11,937 nucleotides of DNA. Source: Clostridiaceae bacterium. GTDB taxonomy: Bacteria; Bacillota; Clostridia; Oscillospirales; Acutalibacteraceae. Position numbers and translations under genes: made by a program. Every line of letters starts with the position of its first letter. Position 1 is the first letter of the stretch. Below, one piece after another: positions 7,089 to 11,937 of the stretch. The notes beneath the pieces are model-generated. The model was not told the DNA's origin. It did no database searches and saw only the letters and a list, made by a program, of their open reading frames with translations. Location: positions 1-11,937 of the forward strand of contig JAEDML010000018.1 in the NCBI GenBank assembly GCA_016303035.1, read 5' to 3'.

Positions 7089-8239
7089 CGGTAAAGCTTT
7101 ACGATAACGATTCACATCAAAAAGAATTTTCGGCGGTTGTAAAAAGCTGTGAAGAGCAAAACGGTAAATATGCGGTAGTTCTTGATAAAACCGCCTTTTT
7201 CCCCGAGGGAGGGGGACAGGCCTGCGATATCGGCACACTTAACGGAATATCGGTGTTAGATGTTCAGATTAAGGACGGAATAATATATCATTATACCGAT
7301 GAAGTGATACCCGTCGGACAGGCTGTTACGGGAGTTATTGATTGGAAACGCCGTTTTAGGAATATGCAGAACCATTCGGGCGAGCATATTGTTTCGGGAA
7401 TTGTACACAGTCTTTACGGCTATGACAATGTGGGATTTCACCTCGGCGAAAAAGAAGTCACGCTTGATTTTAACGGCGAGCTTACCCGTGAACAGCTTTT
7501 AAGGGTGGAAAGAATCGCCAATGAAGCGGTGTATAAAAATGCGCGCTTTACTGCGGTCTACCCCGAAAAGAGCGAGCTTAATAATATGACCTACCGCAGC
7601 AAGCTGGAGCTTACCGAAAATGTGCGTATTGTAACGGTTGAAGGGTACGACGCCTGTGCTTGCTGTGCACCGCATGTAAGCTTTGCTTCCGAAATCGGTA
7701 TTATAAAAATTCTCGACTTTTTCAAAATGAGGGGCGGAGTACGCGTATTTTTAAAATGCGGAACCGACGCGCTTGAAGATTATAACGAAAAATATGATAA
7801 TGTATTATCGGTCTCAAATTTGCTTTCGGTAAAGCAAAACGAAATTGCCGAGGCGACCGACCGACTGCTTTTAAAAATGTCGGAGCAAAGGATACAAAGC
7901 GCCGCATTAAAGAAGCGGCTTATAGACAGTATGGCGCGACTTTTTAAGGCGGAAAGCAACATTACCGCGGTATTTGAGGACGGACTTGATATGCATGAGC
8001 TTCAGCTTTTTTCCGACCGTCTTTTCCGTCTTTACGGCGGCATAAGGGGTGTGTTTACAGGGTCGGAAAACGGCTATACATTTGCAATATGCGGTGAAGA
8101 AAAGGAACTTAACGGCTTTTTTGCCGCTTTCAAACAAAGACTCAGTATTAAAGGCGGCGGCAGAAACGGTATGGTGCAGGGCACCGCAGAGGTTTCTAAA
8201 GACGATATTTTATCGGTATTTAATACATATACAAAATAA
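7085..8239 (+). CDS. AlaX-like alanyl-tRNA editing hydrolase with DHHA1 domain
   Basis: This 384-residue protein resembles the editing half of alanyl-tRNA synthetase without the aminoacylation domain, the long AlaX type. Such proteins deacylate tRNA-Ala mischarged with serine or glycine. The N-terminal part has FFPEGGGQACDIG at 38-50. The zinc/editing motif HSGEH (HxxxH, His97 and His101) pairs with CACCAPH at 191-197, whose Cys193 and His197 fit the C-x3-H half. A charged, probably coiled helix covers about 235-285. The C-terminal DHHA1 domain ends in KGGGRNGMVQGT (356-367). Its ATG lies within the murC stop (ATGA) and no clear Shine-Dalgarno site precedes it, so translation is probably coupled to murC. 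Substrate specificity cannot be read from the sequence. Confidence 0.88.
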   Translation: MTVKLYDNDSHQKEFSAVVKSCEEQNGKYAVVLDKTAFFPEGGGQACDIGTLNGISVLDVQIKDGIIYHYTDEVIPVGQAVTGVIDWKRRFRNMQNHSGEHIVSGIVHSLYGYDNVGFHLGEKEVTLDFNGELTREQLLRVERIANEAVYKNARFTAVYPEKSELNNMTYRSKLELTENVRIVTVEGYDACACCAPHVSFASEIGIIKILDFFKMRGGVRVFLKCGTDALEDYNEKYDNVLSVSNLLSVKQNEIAEATDRLLLKMSEQRIQSAALKKRLIDSMARLFKAESNITAVFEDGLDMHELQLFSDRLFRLYGGIRGVFTGSENGYTFAICGEEKELNGFFAAFKQRLSIKGGGRNGMVQGTAEVSKDDILSVFNTYTK

Positions 8240-8261
8240 AAATTAAGGCGGAAAACTATTT

Positions 8262-9185
8262 ATGAATTGGACTGAAATTACGGTAAGCGTACCGCAAAAG
8301 GATACCGAAACGGCGGCGGCAATCGCCAATATGACGGTGCCGTACGGAATATATATTGAGGATTATTCCGATATGGAAGCTGAGGCTATAGAGATAGCGC
8401 ACATAGATTTGATTGATGAGGCGCTGAAAAAACGCGACCGCAGCCGCTCGATAATTCACATTTATATTTCCGAATGTGATAATGTATCAGAGGCTTTAAG
8501 CTTTTTAAAGGAACGGCTCACAGCCGAGAATATTGATTTTAAAACTGAAACGGTCGGCGTCAATGATTCCGACTGGAACGAAAATTGGAAAAAGTATTTT
8601 AAATGTACCGAAATAGGTGAAAGGCTTACAATTGTTCCCAGCTGGGAGCGGTATGATAATAAGGATAACAGAATACTGCTTCACATAGACCCGGGCGCGG
8701 CGTTCGGTACGGGAACACATGCTACCACCTGCCTATGCCTTAATATGCTTGAAAAATATGTTAAAAACGGCGATAAAATGCTCGATATAGGCTGTGGCAG
8801 CGGAATACTTGCGATAGCTTCTGTCTTACTCGGAGCGAAAAGCGCCGTGGGGGTTGATATTGATGCTCAATCGGTAAAAACCGCAGGCGAGAACGCTGAA
8901 ATAAACGGAATTTCCGATAAAACGCAATTTATTGTCGGCGACCTTGCGGAGAAGGTACAGGGCAGATTTAATATTGTCTGCGCAAACATTGTCGCAGATG
9001 TAATAATCAAGCTGTTTTCAACCGTGAAGGACTATATGACCGAAAACGGAGTGCTTATAACCTCGGGCATAATAGATATACGCGAAAGCGATGTTTTAAA
9101 GGCGGCAGAAGAAAACGGACTTAAGATTTTGCAGGCAGAAAAAAAGGACAACTGGTGCGCCCTCGTTTTGTCGGCAAAGCAGTAA
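8262..9185 (+). CDS. prmA: Ribosomal protein L11 methyltransferase
   Basis: This 307-residue protein matches PrmA, the SAM-dependent enzyme that trimethylates lysines and the N-terminus of ribosomal protein L11. The N-terminal substrate-binding domain (about 1-100) is followed by the linker WNENWKKYF (105-113). Next is the PrmA signature DPGAAFGTGTHATT (143-156), then the SAM-binding loop LDIGCGSG (174-181), the acidic strand end VGVDIDAQSV, and ANIVAD (241-246), the family's NxxA catalytic-loop equivalent. Length is normal. The start has AAGGCGG at 8245-8251. It lies 22 bp after the editing hydrolase gene and 17 bp before prfB. Confidence 0.95.
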   Translation: MNWTEITVSVPQKDTETAAAIANMTVPYGIYIEDYSDMEAEAIEIAHIDLIDEALKKRDRSRSIIHIYISECDNVSEALSFLKERLTAENIDFKTETVGVNDSDWNENWKKYFKCTEIGERLTIVPSWERYDNKDNRILLHIDPGAAFGTGTHATTCLCLNMLEKYVKNGDKMLDIGCGSGILAIASVLLGAKSAVGVDIDAQSVKTAGENAEINGISDKTQFIVGDLAEKVQGRFNIVCANIVADVIIKLFSTVKDYMTENGVLITSGIIDIRESDVLKAAEENGLKILQAEKKDNWCALVLSAKQ

Positions 9186-9202
9186 TTTTAGGAGGAGAAT
9201 AG

Positions 9203-10324
9203 ATGCTTGAATTTGAACAGCTTAAGCTGCGGCTTGAAGGCAATAAGCAGGAGCTTGACGATTTAAAGGACGCAATAGGCTATACCGCCCTGCGTTCGGA
9301 AATTGAGGAGTTAGAAGCAAAGGCGGCGGCAGACGGATTTTGGGACGATTTGGAAAATTCCCAAAAGGTACTGCAAAAAACCGGCAAATTAAAAAACATT
9401 GCCGACGGATATGATAATCTTTGCAGCACCTATGACGATTTGCTTGTTTTAATAGATATGGCTAATGAAGAGGAGGACGCTTCTCTTACCGAAGAAATTA
9501 CCGCCTCGGTAGACGAGTTTGAAAAAAAGCTTGCTCTTATGCGGCTGCAAACCCTGCTTACCGGCGAATACGATAAAAATAACGCAATTCTTACCTTCCA
9601 CGCAGGTGCCGGCGGAACCGAGGCTATGGACTGGGTTCAGATGCTCGTAAGAATGTATATACGCTGGGGCGAGCGGCATGATTTTAAGGTAAAAATCCTT
9701 GATTCACTTGACGGGGACGAAGCGGGACTGAAAAGCGCGGTTTTGCTTGTAGAGGGTGAAAACGCCTACGGTTATCTTAAAAGCGAGTCGGGCGTTCACA
9801 GGCTTGTGCGCGTATCTCCCTTTGACGCTTCGGGAAGAAGACATACTTCCTTTGCTTCACTGGAGGTTATGCCCGAAATCGGGGACGATAACGACATAGA
9901 AATCCGAGAAGAGGATATTAAGATGGATGTTTTCCGTTCATCGGGAGCGGGCGGACAGCACATCAACAAAACCTCGTCTGCCGTAAGGCTTACCCATATC
10001 CCGACGGGAATCGTGGTTTCCTGCCAGAACGAGCGCAGTCAGTTCCAAAACAGAGAGCAGGCTATGAAAATGCTTAAATCAAAGCTGCTTGAAATAAAGG
10101 AACGAGAGCATCTTGAAAAGATTGAGGATATAAAGGGTGTTCAAAAGGAAATTGCATGGGGCTCACAGATACGCTCCTATGTATTTATGCCGTACACCCT
10201 TGCAAAGGACCACCGCACGGGTTGCGAGTCGGGCAATATAAACGCCGTTATGGACGGGGATATAGATAATTTTATAAACGAATATCTTAAAGCCGCGTCC
10301 AAGGGCGAGCTTAATCAAAGCTGA
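9203..10324 (+). CDS. prfB: Peptide chain release factor 2, uninterrupted reading frame
   Basis: This 373-residue class I release factor reads UAA and UGA stops and triggers peptide release. The RF2 anticodon-like tripeptide SPF is at 205-207 (RVSPFDASGRRHTSF), where RF1 would have PxT. The catalytic GGQ is at 250-252 (SSGAGGQHINKTSSAVR). The N-terminal helical domain is complete from ATG, which follows a strong AGGAGGAG at 9190-9197. Unlike most bacterial prfB genes, there is no in-frame UGA and no +1 frameshift near codon 26. The GGC TAT at codons 26-27 is followed by ACC rather than CTT TGA. The gene itself ends in TGA, and several neighbours do too. It lies 17 bp after prmA and 17 bp before the lipoprotein gene. 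Confidence 0.97.
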   Translation: MLEFEQLKLRLEGNKQELDDLKDAIGYTALRSEIEELEAKAAADGFWDDLENSQKVLQKTGKLKNIADGYDNLCSTYDDLLVLIDMANEEEDASLTEEITASVDEFEKKLALMRLQTLLTGEYDKNNAILTFHAGAGGTEAMDWVQMLVRMYIRWGERHDFKVKILDSLDGDEAGLKSAVLLVEGENAYGYLKSESGVHRLVRVSPFDASGRRHTSFASLEVMPEIGDDNDIEIREEDIKMDVFRSSGAGGQHINKTSSAVRLTHIPTGIVVSCQNERSQFQNREQAMKMLKSKLLEIKEREHLEKIEDIKGVQKEIAWGSQIRSYVFMPYTLAKDHRTGCESGNINAVMDGDIDNFINEYLKAASKGELNQS

Positions 10325-10341
10325 TATTAAGGAGCTAAGTT

Positions 10342-11379
10342 ATGAAAAGAATTATATCTGTTTTTATCTGCGTATTTGTCGTTTTAATATCTCTTGCCGG
10401 GTGCGGCTCAAAGACCGAAACGCAAACGCAAAGCCGCGTGCTTTATAATCTTGACCTTTCAAAATATGTAAAGCTCGGGGACTATAAGGAGCTTCCGGTC
10501 GATACCTCTTCGGATACCTTTAAGGAATTTTATAACGATGTAATTACCTCGGATGTATCAAACAATAATCTTTATGTGAAAAAGACCGAGGGCACTATCG
10601 CCGAGGGCGACACCGCGAACATTGACTATGTCGGCAAAAAGGACGGCGTCGCGTTCGAGGGCGGAACGGCCTCGGGCTACGACCTTGAAATCGGATCCGG
10701 ATCGTTTATCGACGGGTTTGAGGAGGGACTTATCGGCGTTAATATAGGCGACACGGTGGATCTTAACCTCACCTTCCCGGAGGGTTATCAGTCGGCGGAG
10801 CTTGCAGGTCAGGCGGTTGTTTTTACCGTAAAGGTTAACTATGTCACCACGACAGAGGAAATGAAGCCTGCCGATTATTTTAATGAACTCGGGTATGATA
10901 CTCTTGAAGACTACGAAAGCAATGTAACCGAAAGAGCGGTAAAAAACTATCTTTTGGATGCGGTTAAGGCTAATTCCGAAATAAAGAAGTATCCCACAGA
11001 GGATACCGAGGTTATTTACAAAGCCTATAAAAATATGCTCAGCCAAAATATACAAAGCAGTTACAATATGAGCCTTGAAGATTATTTGAAATACAATAAT
11101 CAAACCGAGGCGGACTTTAAAAACACCGCGCTTGAAAAGCAGATAAAGCCCCTTATGGAGGAACAGCTTATACTCTATGCTATACTAGATAAGGAGGGAA
11201 TTCAGCTTGAGGATAAGGATGTTAAGGCAAAGCTTGATGAAATCGTAAAGAGCTATAACAGCTCAAGCGTAACGGCGGAAAAACTAAATTCCTTTTACGG
11301 CGACTATTATTTTGAATATCTTACCGTAAACGAAAAGGTTACCGATTTTCTTTACGATAACGCAAGTATTAAGAGCTGA
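10342..11379 (+). CDS. Trigger-factor-like PPIase/chaperone lipoprotein
   Basis: This 345-residue protein is predicted to be exported and lipid-anchored. It has positive residues KR, a hydrophobic stretch (about 4-17) and a lipobox LAGC with Cys21. Residues 22-35 are a polar linker. A FKBP/trigger-factor PPIase domain covers about 82-168 (EGDTANIDYVGKKDG, SFIDGFEEGLIGVNIGD, LTFPEGYQSAELAGQ). The rest (about 175-345) is helical and charged, like the trigger factor C-terminal chaperone arms. The N-terminal ribosome-binding domain of cytoplasmic trigger factor is absent. A role in folding secreted or cell-surface proteins is inferred, analogous to PrsA but of a different fold. Start: ATG 7 bases after AAGGAG at 10329-10334. 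It is the fifth gene of the packed rightward run. Confidence 0.88.
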   Translation: MKRIISVFICVFVVLISLAGCGSKTETQTQSRVLYNLDLSKYVKLGDYKELPVDTSSDTFKEFYNDVITSDVSNNNLYVKKTEGTIAEGDTANIDYVGKKDGVAFEGGTASGYDLEIGSGSFIDGFEEGLIGVNIGDTVDLNLTFPEGYQSAELAGQAVVFTVKVNYVTTTEEMKPADYFNELGYDTLEDYESNVTERAVKNYLLDAVKANSEIKKYPTEDTEVIYKAYKNMLSQNIQSSYNMSLEDYLKYNNQTEADFKNTALEKQIKPLMEEQLILYAILDKEGIQLEDKDVKAKLDEIVKSYNSSSVTAEKLNSFYGDYYFEYLTVNEKVTDFLYDNASIKS

Positions 11380-11385
11380 TAAATA

Positions 11386-11937
11386 ATGCTTGTTTTAAAA
11401 TTACTGCGTAAGGATTTTCGCGAAGCAGAGCTTGAAAACGAGTACCTTTGCCAGACAAATGAGGTAAAGCGAAGAATAGACCGCCGCAAGTCTAAGCAGG
11501 ACCGTCAGCTCTCTCTTGCAGGCTTACTGCTTTTAAGAAAGGGCGTAGGACAGCTTTACGGTATAGACGATTATTCGGTTAAATACAGTGAAAACGGAAA
11601 ACCGTTTTTGGATTTTTGCTTTTTCAGTATCTCACATTCGGGCGGACTTGCGGTGTGTGCAATTTCGGATAATCCCATAGGTATAGATACCGAAGCATTT
11701 TACGAAATTAAAGCGCGTGAAAGCTATATGCTTTTCAGCGAGAATGAGAGCCGTTATGTAAACGAGAAACCCGAGCTTCGCTCTGTTCGTTATCTTAGGC
11801 TTTGGACTATGAAAGAGGCCTTAATAAAGCTAAAGGGCGGCAAATTACGGGACGCCGGCGAATACTGCTTTCCCGATATTACCGATGACCCGATATATTT
11901 GCTCGGGAACCTGCGATTTACTACCGAAAATGACGGC
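11386..11937 (+). CDS. 4'-phosphopantetheinyl transferase, Sfp type (3' end outside window)
   Basis: The frame is open from ATG at 11386 to the window edge, giving 184 residues. It matches the Sfp/AcpT-type phosphopantetheinyl transferases, which move the 4'-phosphopantetheine arm of CoA onto a carrier-protein serine. Visible motifs are SLAGLLLLRKG (43-53), NGKPFL (70-75) and FSISHSGGLAVC (80-91, conserved His84). The metal-binding GIDTE is at 99-103 (Asp101, Glu103), and WTMKEALIKLKGG at 140-152 contains the WxxKEA signature. Only a short C-terminal tail appears to be missing. It starts 6 bp after the lipoprotein stop with no strong Shine-Dalgarno site, so coupled translation is likely. No carrier protein or polyketide/peptide synthetase is seen here, so the target (fatty-acid ACP or a secondary pathway) is unknown. 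Confidence 0.9.
   Translation, partial: MLVLKLLRKDFREAELENEYLCQTNEVKRRIDRRKSKQDRQLSLAGLLLLRKGVGQLYGIDDYSVKYSENGKPFLDFCFFSISHSGGLAVCAISDNPIGIDTEAFYEIKARESYMLFSENESRYVNEKPELRSVRYLRLWTMKEALIKLKGGKLRDAGEYCFPDITDDPIYLLGNLRFTTENDG

Noticed and set aside
9270..9300. Possible RF2 programmed frameshift site
   Set aside because: There is no in-frame UGA and no CTT TGA; the frame is continuous, so none was annotated.
10558..11103. Minus-strand open frame of 181 codons inside the lipoprotein gene
   Set aside because: It is an antisense shadow with no ribosome site and no recognisable domain.
1..11937. Undescribed defence system, mobile element, CRISPR array or tRNA genes
   Set aside because: All space is filled by recognisable housekeeping or sporulation genes with short gaps; no repeats, transposase, integrase or RNA gene was seen.

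Overview
The window is a compact stretch of bacterial chromosome with no mobile elements, RNA genes or CRISPR visible. Several things point to an endospore-forming Clostridia-type Firmicute, perhaps of the Oscillospirales/Ruminococcaceae kind. It encodes both subunits of dipicolinate synthase, has strong purine-rich Shine-Dalgarno sites, has a TATAAT-type promoter, and has moderate G+C by eye. The spore-former assignment rests on dpaA/dpaB; the family-level placement is a guess.

Layout. (1) Bases 1-2949, plus strand: the 3' part of gltB and the whole of gltD, the two subunits of glutamate synthase (ammonia assimilation). (2) Bases 2952-2997: a 13-bp perfect hairpin flanked by an A-run and a T-run, so it can terminate transcription from both sides. 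(3) Bases 2996-5616, minus strand, read right to left: cca (tRNA CCA-adding enzyme), a terminator-like hairpin, then dpaA and dpaB (dipicolinate synthase). A possible mother-cell sigma-K-type promoter overlaps the hairpin. (4) Bases 5617-5705: a divergent intergenic region with a perfect -10 box for the rightward operon. (5) Bases 5706-11937, plus strand: a tightly packed run murC - alaX-like editing hydrolase - prmA - prfB - trigger-factor-like lipoprotein - 4'-phosphopantetheinyl transferase. The last gene is cut by the window end. Gaps in this run are -4 to 22 bp, so it is probably one operon.

How the genes fit together. Region 1 makes glutamate from glutamine and 2-oxoglutarate. dpaAB turn the lysine-pathway intermediate into dipicolinic acid for the spore core. 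The rightward run mixes wall precursor synthesis (MurC adds L-alanine), tRNA-Ala quality control, ribosome modification and termination (PrmA, RF2), folding outside the membrane (lipoprotein PPIase/chaperone) and carrier-protein activation (PPTase).

Nothing here looks like a new defence or mobile system. The points most worth a second look are: prfB lacks the usual programmed frameshift; murC and the Ala-tRNA editing gene are translationally coupled; the trigger-factor homologue is a secreted lipoprotein; and the terminator and promoter before dpaA appear to be overlaid.
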